NCBI RefSeq assembly: GCF_004120195.1
Contig: NZ_SCHN01000009.1
Coordinates: 58-64,057, forward strand
Source of the DNA: Enterovibrio baiacu
GTDB taxonomy: Bacteria > Pseudomonadota > Gammaproteobacteria > Enterobacterales > Vibrionaceae
Length of the DNA: 64,000 nucleotides
Reading direction: 5' to 3'
Position 1 is the first letter of the stretch; every line of letters starts with the position of its first letter. Shown piece after piece: positions 1-9,218 of the stretch. Position numbers and translations under genes: made by a program. The notes under the pieces are model-generated. The model saw only the letters and a program-made list of their open reading frames with translations, did no database searches and was not told the origin of the DNA.

Positions 1-332
1 AAGAAGTGCTCTTGCTTACCTTCCACCGAGGTGCGGTACCACTTGAGTTCAATCTTCGGCAGCATCTCACCAGACGCTAGCGAGTTGTACATCAGTGGCA
101 CGGCTTTGTTCAGTGCCACGGTGAACTTGAATGGCTTGTGAACACGTTGGCCAGAAGGTTGGCCGCTTTGTGGGTCAGTCGGAACCGTCACGATGTGGTC
201 AAAGGCTTGAACCAGCATTTGGTCTTCGTGGCCTTCCACGTAGATGTTACCGACAGAATCAGCAGTGAACGCGCCAGCAGTGATGTTGCCCTGAGTTTTG
301 CCTTCGATGGCGATATAACAAGGAGTTGGCAT
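1..332 (-). CDS. hcp: Hcp, type VI secretion tube protein (3' part missing)
   Basis: The reverse strand encodes the first 110 residues of an Hcp protein, starting MPTPCYIAIEGKTQGNITAG and containing the family's GNIYVEGHEDQ and VHKPFKF stretches. Hcp hexamers stack into the tube that a contractile type VI secretion system fires into neighbouring cells, and Hcp also carries small effectors. The gene runs off the left edge of the window, so the C-terminus and what follows are unseen. The start ATG (complement of 330-332) has an AAGGA ribosome site about 7 bases upstream. No other T6SS structural gene is visible here, so this may be an orphan hcp island or the end of a cluster lying to the left. 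The family call is secure; whether it carries cargo cannot be told. Confidence 0.93.
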   Translation of the reverse strand, partial: MPTPCYIAIEGKTQGNITAGAFTADSVGNIYVEGHEDQMLVQAFDHIVTVPTDPQSGQPSGQRVHKPFKFTVALNKAVPLMYNSLASGEMLPKIELKWYRTSVEGKQEHF

Positions 333-612
333 TGCGATGTCCTTATGCAGTGGATACCGACCAACAAGGTCGATATAGACGTTAGTTTTGATTACAACGT
401 AGGAGATAACGCAAGGGGTGTGCCAGCTATGGAGGTCAATAAAAACATAGGGTTAGGTTACATTAAAGGAATGAAGAGCAAGGAGTTGCTTAGTTGCTGG
501 GCGAAAAATTGCTCACTGAGCAAGAATTGGCCGAAATGAGCAGATAGGTTTTTCTGCATTGTCTTATAATTAGGAAAAGCTAATCTACATGCAATCCCTG
601 AATGGAATCGTG
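333..612. other. Divergent intergenic region between hcp and DUF4395 gene
   Basis: About 280 bases with no convincing gene. It must hold the hcp promoter on the reverse strand and the promoter of the DUF4395 gene on the forward strand. An AT-rich stretch around 560-580 could serve the forward gene. I see no strong inverted repeat. Confidence 0.4.
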
Positions 613-1140
613 ATGAACATTGAAGACTTCAAGCAATACCATACATTTCTTACCCAACCTATTCTTGCTGTTGGGCAGTGTATTCCGGGAGAAAGTGACT
701 TACGGTTAGATGAGACGGCGGCGAGAGCCAGAGCCGGGTTGCTGAATGTTTTATCTGGTATCACGATATTTCTCTTGATCATGCATCCGGAGTTAGACCC
801 CGTTCTCTATGTCGCTCCTTACGTTATCTTTGATATGTTAATGGCTGTGCTTTTCGGGTTAACACCTTTGAGCCCGAGTGGGGTGTTAGGCACAGCACTG
901 ACTATGAAATCTAAGCCTGTTTGGAGACCAATCAAACCGAAACGTTTTGCATGGACCTTAGGCGCGATCATGGGGGCTAGTTGCTTAGGTTTTCGATTAC
1001 TGGATACCCCAGACAGTTGGATGCTGGCGGTATTGGGCATGTGTTTTGTGCTGACATGGCTTGAGGCTGTACTAGGCTTCTGTCTTGGTTGCTGGATGTA
1101 TGGGAAGCTGTTTGGTTGTGAGGCCTGTGCGTGGGATTGA
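613..1140 (+). CDS. DUF4395 family membrane protein
   Basis: The product is about 175 residues with four predicted membrane spans. It carries the features of DUF4395: an N-terminal polar segment leading into a first helix (ARARAGLL), a PKRFAWTLG turn, and a C-terminal EAVLGFCLGCWMYG segment with the paired cysteines typical of the family. No function is established for the family; the FCLGC motif suggests a redox or metal role, which is inference. An upstream in-frame ATG at 589 would add eight residues, but the ATG at 613 has a GGAA five bases ahead and gives the more usual N-terminus. It stands alone between hcp and a nuclease gene on the other strand. Confidence 0.8.
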   Translation: MNIEDFKQYHTFLTQPILAVGQCIPGESDLRLDETAARARAGLLNVLSGITIFLLIMHPELDPVLYVAPYVIFDMLMAVLFGLTPLSPSGVLGTALTMKSKPVWRPIKPKRFAWTLGAIMGASCLGFRLLDTPDSWMLAVLGMCFVLTWLEAVLGFCLGCWMYGKLFGCEACAWD

Positions 1141-1215
1141 GCCAATAAAAATAAAGGCAGCAAACGACATAGCGTGTTTACTGCCCTTCAACGTTTTGAT
1201 TGGCGTGTCGAAACG

Positions 1216-3456
1216 TTAACTAAATGTCAGCACTTGGCCTTCAGCGCTTCTACTAAGGGCTTTGTATTCCACTTTTGACACAACATTGCCCTGGGCATCA
1301 TGCAATTCAATCCATGTGCCTTTGTTGGAAAGTGCCGCGCCACCACCGCCCGCGCGAACAATCACTTTATGTTCTCGCCCTAGCGACAGCACCAAACGCT
1401 GACGCAAGGTTGTCGTGCCGGATTTGGTTTTGACCTGCCAGCCTGTGACATCAAGTAAACCGGGGCTATCATTTCGAATGGCAACCCATTCATTCCGATC
1501 ACCCGCACCAACGGGGTTCGGCAATGCAGATGAAATGGCGACGTCGCCTTCCTCAAATAACACCACATCAGGATTAGAGTGCGGGTCGAGAAGCGGTTTG
1601 CTGTCATCTCGGTTTTTCAATACGGGGAAGAACGAACGGATGTGCATACCGCGTGATTTATCTTGCGCGGTTTCTCGGTAAACCACCAAATCGTAGCGCC
1701 AACCATTGATCGCGACACGGCGTTTTGCTTCGCCATTGAAAAACGAAAGAGGGTCGACATCATTCTTGTAACTCTCAATGGTCGCGAGCGTCCCAATGGC
1801 GAGCAGGCATTCAGGGCTGATGCCGACGAAGAACCCACCTTTCGATTTGTGTGCCGTTTTGTTGCCTACGCGCCAACGCATCGACAGGGTAGCGACATCG
1901 GTATTCAATTGGCCTTCTGGGCCGTCGTAAAACGAACCGAGGTAGTTCAAATCCGTTTTGCCATCAATGCCGTTTTGCTCATCCCAATAGAATTTCACCC
2001 AACAGTGATAGCCGCCCACTTGGTACTGCGCGCCTTGCTTCTTAAATTCGCCGAGGAACACATGTTCAAAGCCCGAGCAATCGTGAGTGGGGGAACTGTA
2101 GTAGTTGGTGTAAAGCCCAAACCACATGTTTTTCACTGAGGCTTTGAATGTTTCTAGGCTCGTGAAATCAACACACTGATTGGCACCAAAGGTATCACTA
2201 CTGAACGGCAAATCTGTTTGTTTATTTGTGTCGTAACCCAAGCCGCCTTTTGCCGTGTCTGCGATGGCATACTGATAAACCTGCTCCATCAGTGACGGTT
2301 GGTCGGCTTGATTACGCGCAAAGCACGCATCTAAGAAGGTGTCGATCTCCTGCAGTTCTTCTGCGGTGTAGCCCTCTTTTTTGCTCTGCACCAGATTGTA
2401 ATTGTCGATCAGCGCCTTGAGTGATTGGTAGGTCGGTAGCGTCGCGAGCTTGTCGGTATTCACGTCTTCAAATAACGAAAACAGCGCAAAATCACGATGT
2501 TTTGGCTTACGATTGCCTTGCTCGCGTAACTTGATATCTGCGTGTTCATTGACCCAGCGGCCATCTTTCATGCGCGTGACGGAAAAGCCCGTTTCGTCAC
2601 CATCCCAGAGATCTTGCACGATGTCGAAGTAGTCGCCACGCGTCTCAATGATGTCTGTTGGAGACTCAATTGGCTGCATTTCTGGTGTTTGAATGTCATT
2701 AGCGTCGGTGTAGTTATTTGGGGAATAGAACATCGGGTTTGCTTCGTACAGCGCTTGCTCAAAATACAGGTCAGTCAGTTCGCTGATCTGCGTTAATGAA
2801 ACCTGATAGTTCTCGAGGTTCAGGGCATGCTTGCCGTTCTGATCATCCCAAAATTCGCTTTGTTTCATCAAAAACGCTCGGCACTGCAATTCCCCATTTT
2901 TGGTGAACACAATCACCTTCCAAAACGCAGAAGGAATATAAGTACCGCGATAGGGCTGATCGTTGATGGTGTTGATAGGGCCGGTAAACACCGACAATTT
3001 GTCGCCGAGTTCCGGGTCTTCAAGCAGCCAGTTTTCAAGCTCTAGCCACTCATCTTGATTGAACTTGGCATGCTGCAGGTTCGCATTGGTATAAAAAAAC
3101 GAGTCGCGGTTCGCTTGGCTAGCTTCGGCACGTGTGCCCCAAGTGATCGCTGCGCGGCGAACCATGTGGCCACGGTCCCAATCATTGTTCTTGTATACGC
3201 TTGCCCCTGCTTGATAAGCAATGTCTACGCGTGGGTCGATTTTCCAACGGCTACGACGGATCTGCATCAAGCCGTTACGGTCAACGTTATGGGCGGTGTA
3301 GAACGCGGTTTTGGTTTCGCGGTTCATCACCAATGAAAAATGCTCATAGTGGAGCGGATCGCCATCATCCCAAGCAATTTCTCGTAGTTCTTCGCCAAGG
3401 CGAGGTAATTGAACAGGATGCGCGAGAAAGTCGGTATTGAATCCTTGAGCTGCCAT
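1216..3456 (-). CDS. Fusion nuclease: NUC endonuclease + EndoU-type RNase + lamin-tail domain
   Basis: A 746-residue protein with three modules. Residues about 25-235 are a DNA/RNA non-specific endonuclease domain with the signature DRGHM (His near 97) and the following FFYTNANLQH...FNQDEW block that places the metal-binding Asn. Residues about 280-615 resemble the eukaryotic-type XendoU endoribonuclease: GFEHVFLGE (His near 466), GGYHCWVKFY (His near 485), and a Lys near 534-540 before FFVGISPE, matching the family's His-His-Lys active site. Residues about 630-746 look like a lamin-tail beta-sandwich. There is no signal peptide, so export, if any, would need another route such as type VI secretion. 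The ATG at 3456 has GGAG eight bases upstream; a TTG just before it is less likely. Domain calls rest on motifs; the first is firm, the second good, the third moderate. Confidence 0.82.
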   Translation of the reverse strand: MAAQGFNTDFLAHPVQLPRLGEELREIAWDDGDPLHYEHFSLVMNRETKTAFYTAHNVDRNGLMQIRRSRWKIDPRVDIAYQAGASVYKNNDWDRGHMVRRAAITWGTRAEASQANRDSFFYTNANLQHAKFNQDEWLELENWLLEDPELGDKLSVFTGPINTINDQPYRGTYIPSAFWKVIVFTKNGELQCRAFLMKQSEFWDDQNGKHALNLENYQVSLTQISELTDLYFEQALYEANPMFYSPNNYTDANDIQTPEMQPIESPTDIIETRGDYFDIVQDLWDGDETGFSVTRMKDGRWVNEHADIKLREQGNRKPKHRDFALFSLFEDVNTDKLATLPTYQSLKALIDNYNLVQSKKEGYTAEELQEIDTFLDACFARNQADQPSLMEQVYQYAIADTAKGGLGYDTNKQTDLPFSSDTFGANQCVDFTSLETFKASVKNMWFGLYTNYYSSPTHDCSGFEHVFLGEFKKQGAQYQVGGYHCWVKFYWDEQNGIDGKTDLNYLGSFYDGPEGQLNTDVATLSMRWRVGNKTAHKSKGGFFVGISPECLLAIGTLATIESYKNDVDPLSFFNGEAKRRVAINGWRYDLVVYRETAQDKSRGMHIRSFFPVLKNRDDSKPLLDPHSNPDVVLFEEGDVAISSALPNPVGAGDRNEWVAIRNDSPGLLDVTGWQVKTKSGTTTLRQRLVLSLGREHKVIVRAGGGGAALSNKGTWIELHDAQGNVVSKVEYKALSRSAEGQVLTFS

Positions 3457-3767
3457 CAAAATCTCCAGTAGGGGAATGAAAACACCCTCCTACGGTAAAG
3501 CACTTGCCTTGGAAAATGGGCGAAACTGGCGCTGGATTCCAACATTGCTTCGTTGTGTTACAAGGTGATCGAACGTGTTGGAAATAAGAGTCGGGCGTTG
3601 ACGGCAGTGGATCAAGAATCGCCGGGCGGAAGAAATATCGGAAAGATGATCAAGGTAAATTATTACCGACAACGAGAGGCGATGGCGGCATTTACTCGCG
3701 TTCGCCTAATGAGTGAAAAAGCACAAGGTGATACACTGCTCGCTTTCTACGTTACGAAGAAAATCCC
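3457..3767. other. Divergent intergenic region, no supported gene
   Basis: About 310 bases between the nuclease gene and the DUF3820 gene. Short open frames exist on both strands but none has a ribosome site, family signature or conserved context. Promoters for both flanking genes must lie here. Confidence 0.4.
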
Positions 3768-3983
3768 ATGTTAGACAAAGAAAAGATGCTGAAACTGGCA
3801 CGCATGAAAATGCCGTTTGGTAAATACGCGGGGCGCGTGATCATTGATTTGCCCGAAGAGTATTTGCTGTGGTTTCGCAAGCAAGGCTTCCCTGAAAATG
3901 AGCTAGGCGCATTAATGGAACTGGCACTAGAGCTAAAAATTGAAGGGTTAGAAACCCTCATTCGACCGCTAAAACAAGATTGA
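3768..3983 (+). CDS. DUF3820 family protein
   Basis: A 71-residue protein with the hallmark MPFGKYAGRVIIDLPEEYL segment of DUF3820, followed by a Trp-Phe motif and an acidic, leucine-rich C-terminal helix. Members are short cytoplasmic proteins common in vibrios; some are annotated as quorum-regulated virulence-factor-like, but no biochemical role is settled. A GAAGAAA stretch upstream of the ATG is a modest ribosome site. The next gene begins within 85 bases on the same strand, so co-transcription is possible. Confidence 0.85.
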   Translation: MLDKEKMLKLARMKMPFGKYAGRVIIDLPEEYLLWFRKQGFPENELGALMELALELKIEGLETLIRPLKQD

Positions 3984-4067
3984 TAATCACGTCGTAAACA
4001 ACTTACCAATTGCTGAGTGGCGGCTCAGCAAGCTGCATCAAGGACGAGTGTTCGCTCGATAGACATC

Positions 4068-5219
4068 ATGGAATCATTGTCACTCTCGCAAGCCCGTAAA
4101 CTTATCCTCCATTCTCAATGGCTGCCCCAAACCAAGCAAGGGGGCAGTGCCTTGTCAGCCACCTTGTCGGCGATTGAGCAATTGGGTTACATCCAAATTG
4201 ATACCATCTCCGTGGTGCAACGCGCGCATCACCACACCCTGTGGAATCGTAACCCGCGTTATGACGTTTCCCACCTTGATACCTTGGTTGCAAACAAACA
4301 GGTCTTTGAGTACTGGTCACATGCCGCTGCTTTCCTGCCCATGCGAGATTATCGTTATAGCTTACCGAGAAAACATGCGTTCAAAAGCGGCATACAAAAC
4401 CACTGGTACAAACGTGATCAAGCGATGATGGATGCGATCCTAAAGCGCATCGAACGTGAAGGCCCGTTGTTGGCAAAAGATTTTGAAGGGGAGCGTACAA
4501 CCAAACAAGGGTGGGGGAGAAAGCCATCAAAGCACGCGCTAGAGAACTTGTTCATGCAAGGTGACTTAATGATCACCGAACGTCGAAATTTCCAGAAAGT
4601 GTATGATCTTACAGAACGTGTGTTACCTGAAGGCATAGACACATCACGGCCAGATGACGAGGAATACGCCCGCTTTTTGATCACGCGTTTTCTTGAAGCC
4701 AATGGCTTAGGGAATGCAATAGAAATGAGCTATTTGCTCAAGAACACCAAACCGCTTATCACGTCGGTGCTGAAAGATATGGTTGCCAGTGGAGACATCC
4801 TTGACGTTGCGATAAGCGATGCGGTGTATTTCGCGTTGCCTCAGTCTCTTTCCTTACTCGATAAATCCCTCGTCAAACGCAAAGCCAAGATCTTGTCCCC
4901 GTTCGATAACCTGCTCATTCAACGAAAACGCGCCCAGTTCTTTTTCGACTTTGACTACCTGATCGAATGCTATGTGCCGGAAGCCAAGCGCCAGTTTGGT
5001 TACTTCTCGCTGCCCGTATTGTGGAATGGCGACTTGGTTGCGCGAATGGATTGTAAAGTCGATAAGGCGTCGTCAACCTTGTTGGTGTTGCACCTTGCCC
5101 TTGAAGCAAAGCTCAAGAAAACAGAAACATTTAACGCGAGTTTGCACGACGAGCTACAGCGTTTCGCTGCATTTAACGGGTGTGAAGGCTATCGTATTGA
5201 AAGAACCTCAACAGCGTAA
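4068..5219 (+). CDS. YcaQ-like winged-helix DNA glycosylase
   Basis: A protein of about 383 residues matching the YcaQ/AlkX family (HTH_42), whose E. coli member unhooks DNA interstrand crosslinks and other bulky alkyl lesions. The N-terminal SLSQARKLIL helix and the IQIDTISVV segment carrying the Gln-x-Asp catalytic motif are present, followed by RAHHHTLWNR, a YWSHAAAFLP block, tandem winged-helix regions in the middle, and a C-terminal LSPFDNLLIQRKR block typical of the family. A longer reading from a GTG at 4017 would add 17 residues that do not fit the family, so the ATG at 4068 is preferred, although neither has a strong ribosome site. Function is by family knowledge. Confidence 0.87.
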   Translation: MESLSLSQARKLILHSQWLPQTKQGGSALSATLSAIEQLGYIQIDTISVVQRAHHHTLWNRNPRYDVSHLDTLVANKQVFEYWSHAAAFLPMRDYRYSLPRKHAFKSGIQNHWYKRDQAMMDAILKRIEREGPLLAKDFEGERTTKQGWGRKPSKHALENLFMQGDLMITERRNFQKVYDLTERVLPEGIDTSRPDDEEYARFLITRFLEANGLGNAIEMSYLLKNTKPLITSVLKDMVASGDILDVAISDAVYFALPQSLSLLDKSLVKRKAKILSPFDNLLIQRKRAQFFFDFDYLIECYVPEAKRQFGYFSLPVLWNGDLVARMDCKVDKASSTLLVLHLALEAKLKKTETFNASLHDELQRFAAFNGCEGYRIERTSTA

Positions 5220-5357
5220 AGTGCCTTAGGAGGAAGAGACATTAAACCGGTTCAATTTTTGTCTTGGTTTCTCACTATTGGTTGATTGTCTATCTGCGTT
5301 GTCGTGCACCATATCGACAACAAATCACGTCGAACAAGGTTAATCACCTCACACACC

Positions 5358-5750
5358 ATGAACAAAGCAAAACACCTTCAATTACTCATCTACAGTTTCG
5401 TCACGTGGTTGAGTTTCTACTTGATAGGCTTACCTGAGTATTATCAACAATGGCCGCTATGGTCCAAATTGGTGATCCTTCCCTTGGTGACCTTCATCTA
5501 CTTTCCCGTCACCCGCTACACGCTCAAGAAATATTGGGATGATGGGCGTCACCTGGTTAACGCATGTTGGCTCGCGTTATACCTCACCGTGCCACTGTTC
5601 ATCTATGACTACTTGCTGCTTGCCGTCTACAAAGGGCTAGGAATCGAATTCGTCATACCGTATTGGTATCTCACCTTCTTCTATTTCTCATTCTGGGTGC
5701 AGTTTCCCTACGTGGGGTGGCGAATGGAGCAAGAAGAGAGCAACGCATAG
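5358..5750 (+). CDS. Small integral membrane protein, unknown function
   Basis: About 130 residues with four hydrophobic segments, rich in Tyr, Trp and Phe, and an acidic C-terminus (MEQEESNA). I do not recognise a family. The frame stays open upstream to 5286, but the ATG at 5358 (MNKAKHLQLL) starts just before the first membrane segment and is the natural start; no strong ribosome site is visible. The gene follows the YcaQ-like gene on the same strand after about 140 bases and ends before a bidirectional terminator. Confidence 0.6.
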   Translation: MNKAKHLQLLIYSFVTWLSFYLIGLPEYYQQWPLWSKLVILPLVTFIYFPVTRYTLKKYWDDGRHLVNACWLALYLTVPLFIYDYLLLAVYKGLGIEFVIPYWYLTFFYFSFWVQFPYVGWRMEQEESNA

Positions 5751-5815
5751 CCGTTACTCACTCCTTTTGATAGGAGGAGAAAATGGTTTATGGGGATGGG
5801 GATGCGCGTCAGACG

Positions 5816-5844
5816 AAAAGAGGCCGCATCATGCGGCCTCTTTG
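5816..5844. terminator. Bidirectional terminator hairpin
   Basis: AAAGAGGCCGCAT and ATGCGGCCTCTTT form a near-perfect stem with A-tract and T-tract on opposite sides, lying between two convergent genes (membrane protein ending at 5750 and nucleoside hydrolase ending at 5850). Confidence 0.8.
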
Positions 5845-5849
5845 GGTGT

Positions 5850-6815
5850 TTATTCCGCGCCGTAGCTGGTCATAGAATCGAGGTAGAGATCGAGCAAGGC
5901 TTGATCGTTAACCTGAATGGCAACGTTTTGCGCGGGCATGTCACTCCATTCATCGGTTTTGTGTTTGGTGTCCGCGTATTTTTGCAACGTATGGCCAACA
6001 GCGGGGCCATCGCAGACGACGCGCACCGGGCCTTTACGAAGGGTGAACAGCGAAGGGTCTATCACATAGGCGATGGCTGATGGATCATGCACAAAGCAGC
6101 CATCTACCCCCATGCGTTCTTTGTAGAAGTTTAAGTAGAAGCGACTGATGTCCCACATAAACTGTCCCACTTCTCCGCACGTATCGCGCAGTGTGTCGAT
6201 GTAATCTGACGAGAAGAAGGCTTCATGTGTTACATCCAACCCCACGATGGTGACTTGCCAAGGTGCGGTGAACACAATGTCTGCGGAGTGCGGGTCATCG
6301 TGAATGTTGGCTTCGGCAAACGGTGTGACGTTGCCTGTGTGTTCGCGCGTGCCAAATGCGCCACCCATGATCACGACTTCTTTTACGAGGTCAGCGATTT
6401 CAGGGGCATGATTATACGCAAGCGCAAGGTTGGTTAATGGACCAACAGCCACGAGCGTGACGTCGCCAGGCGATGCTTTTACGGTATCGATGATGTATTG
6501 AAACGCGGGGCGCGGATCCGCGGCGATCGTTGGGGCATCAATTTCAATGCCACCAAAGCCATTTTCGCCATGCACGGCGACACTGGCACCAACTGGTTCG
6601 CGATATAACGGTTTATCTGTCCCTTTCACAACGTCGCACTGAAGATTAAAGCGTTCTTTGAGATAAAGCGCGTTGCGTGTTCCGGTGTCGATGTCTGCAT
6701 TGCCAAAGATGGTGGTGAGAGCCAACAGTTCAATGTTTGGATTTGCTTCAGCAAAGAGGATCGCCATTGCATCATCAATCCCCGGGTCTGTGTCTAATAT
6801 TATTTTGGTTGTCAT
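5850..6815 (-). CDS. Nucleoside hydrolase (inosine-uridine-preferring family)
   Basis: A 321-residue enzyme with the family's N-terminal calcium-binding signature DTDPGIDDA at residues 8-16, a VAVGPLTNLA block, IMGGAF, EANIHDDPHSAD, and a late HDPSAIA motif that completes the metal site. Such enzymes cleave the N-glycosidic bond of ribonucleosides to free the base and ribose for salvage. Length and motif order are normal. It is a single-gene unit, read from a start with an AGGT-type ribosome site. Whether it prefers purines or pyrimidines cannot be read here. Confidence 0.93.
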   Translation of the reverse strand: MTTKIILDTDPGIDDAMAILFAEANPNIELLALTTIFGNADIDTGTRNALYLKERFNLQCDVVKGTDKPLYREPVGASVAVHGENGFGGIEIDAPTIAADPRPAFQYIIDTVKASPGDVTLVAVGPLTNLALAYNHAPEIADLVKEVVIMGGAFGTREHTGNVTPFAEANIHDDPHSADIVFTAPWQVTIVGLDVTHEAFFSSDYIDTLRDTCGEVGQFMWDISRFYLNFYKERMGVDGCFVHDPSAIAYVIDPSLFTLRKGPVRVVCDGPAVGHTLQKYADTKHKTDEWSDMPAQNVAIQVNDQALLDLYLDSMTSYGAE

Positions 6816-7046
6816 TGTGGAGACCTAGCCGATGAGTGAGTGCCTATTCTAGGGAAATTTCACTGGTGACTTGTGGGGATATGTGTATTTTTATTGTGAC
6901 ACCTATCAATTAATACGCGGAAAGTGACGTTTATCCCACTGAAAATAGAGGGGAATTATCACCAAGTCTCTCATTTTAGATGTCAGCGTTTCTGTGTAGA
7001 GAAAGTTTTATCACGTGCGTGGCATGGCAGTGCGTTGTTTAAATAG
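6816..7046. other. Intergenic region upstream of nucleoside hydrolase
   Basis: AT-rich stretch without a supported gene. It holds the promoter for the nucleoside hydrolase on the reverse strand and leads into the terminator-like hairpin of the next gene. Confidence 0.4.
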
Positions 7047-7080
7047 AGATAAAAGAGTGCCAGAGGCTGCTCTTTTATCT
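7047..7080 (-). terminator. Hairpin downstream of GGDEF-EAL gene
   Basis: AGATAAAAGAG and CTCTTTTATCT form an 11-bp perfect stem with a 12-base loop, 37 bases past the stop codon of the GGDEF-EAL gene. The U-rich stem arm supports a terminator role, although no long T-tract follows on the reverse strand. Confidence 0.6.
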
Positions 7081-7116
7081 CGTCGTGGTTTTTAGACAAT
7101 GCATAAGAAGGCGTGA

Positions 7117-9198
7117 CTAACGATCGACACCCTCTATAGCGGGAGAGATAAGGTGTCGGTTTTCTAAAAAGCTCATTAAATCTTCAATAGGTAGGGATTT
7201 AGAATAGAAATATCCCTGAACATAATCAAAACCTTGATGTTGCAAATAAGATTGTTGATCAATGTTCTCAATACCCTCTGCGATGATCCCCATATTGAGC
7301 TTATCGGCAAGGTATTGAACCACACTGAAAATGGCTTTTGCATCTTCATCACGCGGTAGTGCTTGAGTGAAATGACGATCGACCTTTATTTGGTCAAACC
7401 CGTAGGTCAGCAAATACTCCAGTGAAGCAAAGCCTGTCCCAAAGTCGTCTAGGGTTACAGTCACCCCCGCATTCTTTAGCCAGTGACGCACTTTGTAGCT
7501 TTTCTCGGTATCACAAATTTGGCAAGACTCTGTAATTTCGATATCAATGCGCGTCAACGGAACATTAAACTCGTCTGAAAACGTCAATAAGTCGCTGATG
7601 AATTGATCTGACACCAACTGCTTCGGTGACACATTCACACTCATCCGAAAGTTTTCAGGTAGTGCATCTAAATAATGACTGAGGTCGGAAAAGGCGCGAC
7701 GTAGGATGGCTTGCCCAAGCGCAACGATCAGCCCGTTCTTTTCTGCTTCTTCAATGATTTCGACAGGGGCGCCGTCTTGTTTGGTGTTACTGTTCAATCG
7801 CAATAAAGCTTCACAACCGACGACTTCACCCGAGTGCATGCTGACTTTGGGTTGGTACTCCAAATAGAAATCATCATTTTCAATGATTTTCTGTAGTTTC
7901 TTCCTTGTCACATCACGGCGAGAACGCTCTAGGTCCGCATCTTCGTCATAGAAGCGAATGCATTTTCTGCCGGCGTCTTTCGCCACATATAGCGCGATAT
8001 CCGTGCAGTGAAGAAGACGTTGAGGTGTGTGTGCATCTTGCGGATACACAGTGACGCCAATGGAGGTGGTAATCCATTGCGTGTTGTTGATGTCTTCGCG
8101 ATGCAAAGGCACGTTCAACACAGGGTTAAGTTGCTCGATCAACGCCTCGGGTGTGGTGTAGTTGTTAAACACGATGATAAATTCATCGCCACCCGGCCGA
8201 CTAATGATCGCGGTGTCTTTTAGTGTGCTTTGAAGAATCTCGGCGAGTGTGGTGAGCAATTCATCCCCCAATTGATGTCCGTACGCATCATTAATGCCAC
8301 CGAAGTTATCAATGTCCAAGGAGACAACAGCAAAGCGAGAGTTTTGTTCACACAGCGCACTGAGCGTTGAAAGCAATGCTCGTCGATTAGCTAACCCTGT
8401 TAATGGGTCTTTCTCAGACAATGCTTTAAGTTCCGCTTTGGTTCTTTCTAGCTTGTTCATGTACTTGGCAGCATGATCAATGGAGGTGTTGTAGGCCTGA
8501 ATGAGTCGGCCAAATTCATCCTTTTCATGACCGGCGACGGTGATCAGTTTTGCTCGGTTAGTACGATCAATGTGTGAGTTTTCATCAATGTGCTGAATAA
8601 TGCTCGACAGTGGCTTACCAATCTGGCGGTGAAAGAAAACACACAAGAACACTGCCGTCATGAAAATTTCGACTGATGTAGAAAGGAAAATCGTCCAGAT
8701 CAGTTGGTGAAACTCATCTGCAGTGGGCACATAGTCGATGCTGCCCACGAGTGAGCCCACGTCGGAGTCTACGTGCTTACCGTCGCGAAAGACGGGAAAC
8801 GTCAGTGCATGGTTTATCGTTGATGTTTCGTAGTTTGGTAGAAAAGAAACGAACCAATTTTCCGTCGAAGAAGACGGTGTTTTTGATGCTTTAGCAACGA
8901 CGTCACCATAGTTATCGAGCAAGATAACTTCTGAAAATAAAGAATCTTTCTCGAAACCTTTGAGCAGCGAATACGCCTGCGTGGAATCCAAGTTGAATGC
9001 GGCGTAGGCGGCGCTGTCAGTAATGTTCTCTAGCTGAGAGTTGGCTTCACGATACTTTTCGTCATAGAGGCTCTGCAATTGCACATTGGCCATGATGACG
9101 CTCATTATCATCCCTGCCACAAAACTCAGTAATATCACTGAGGTGACAAATCTGCGCATCAATGGTGCTTTTGATGATGAAAACAACCAGTTGCTCAT
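7117..9198 (-). CDS. Membrane GGDEF-EAL protein (cyclic di-GMP turnover)
   Basis: A 693-residue signalling protein. A first membrane helix (about 15-37) and a second (about 168-190) flank a periplasmic sensor domain; a HAMP-like linker follows. The GGDEF domain has an intact RPGGDEF motif at 334-340, so it may make cyclic di-GMP; the RxxD inhibitory site expected just upstream is absent (KDTA there). The EAL domain starts with CEALLRL (EAL at 463-465) and retains DDFGTG, so phosphodiesterase activity is also plausible. Which activity dominates cannot be told. It follows a periplasmic binding-protein gene by 20 bases, suggesting a shared operon and possibly a shared signal. Confidence 0.93.
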   Translation of the reverse strand: MSNWLFSSSKAPLMRRFVTSVILLSFVAGMIMSVIMANVQLQSLYDEKYREANSQLENITDSAAYAAFNLDSTQAYSLLKGFEKDSLFSEVILLDNYGDVVAKASKTPSSSTENWFVSFLPNYETSTINHALTFPVFRDGKHVDSDVGSLVGSIDYVPTADEFHQLIWTIFLSTSVEIFMTAVFLCVFFHRQIGKPLSSIIQHIDENSHIDRTNRAKLITVAGHEKDEFGRLIQAYNTSIDHAAKYMNKLERTKAELKALSEKDPLTGLANRRALLSTLSALCEQNSRFAVVSLDIDNFGGINDAYGHQLGDELLTTLAEILQSTLKDTAIISRPGGDEFIIVFNNYTTPEALIEQLNPVLNVPLHREDINNTQWITTSIGVTVYPQDAHTPQRLLHCTDIALYVAKDAGRKCIRFYDEDADLERSRRDVTRKKLQKIIENDDFYLEYQPKVSMHSGEVVGCEALLRLNSNTKQDGAPVEIIEEAEKNGLIVALGQAILRRAFSDLSHYLDALPENFRMSVNVSPKQLVSDQFISDLLTFSDEFNVPLTRIDIEITESCQICDTEKSYKVRHWLKNAGVTVTLDDFGTGFASLEYLLTYGFDQIKVDRHFTQALPRDEDAKAIFSVVQYLADKLNMGIIAEGIENIDQQSYLQHQGFDYVQGYFYSKSLPIEDLMSFLENRHLISPAIEGVDR

Positions 9199-9218
9199 GG
9201 ATTACCTTCTGTTTTTCA

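Noticed and set aside
138-539. 133-codon open frame on the forward strand
   Set aside because: It lies antisense to the well-supported hcp gene for half its length and shows no family signature or ribosome site.
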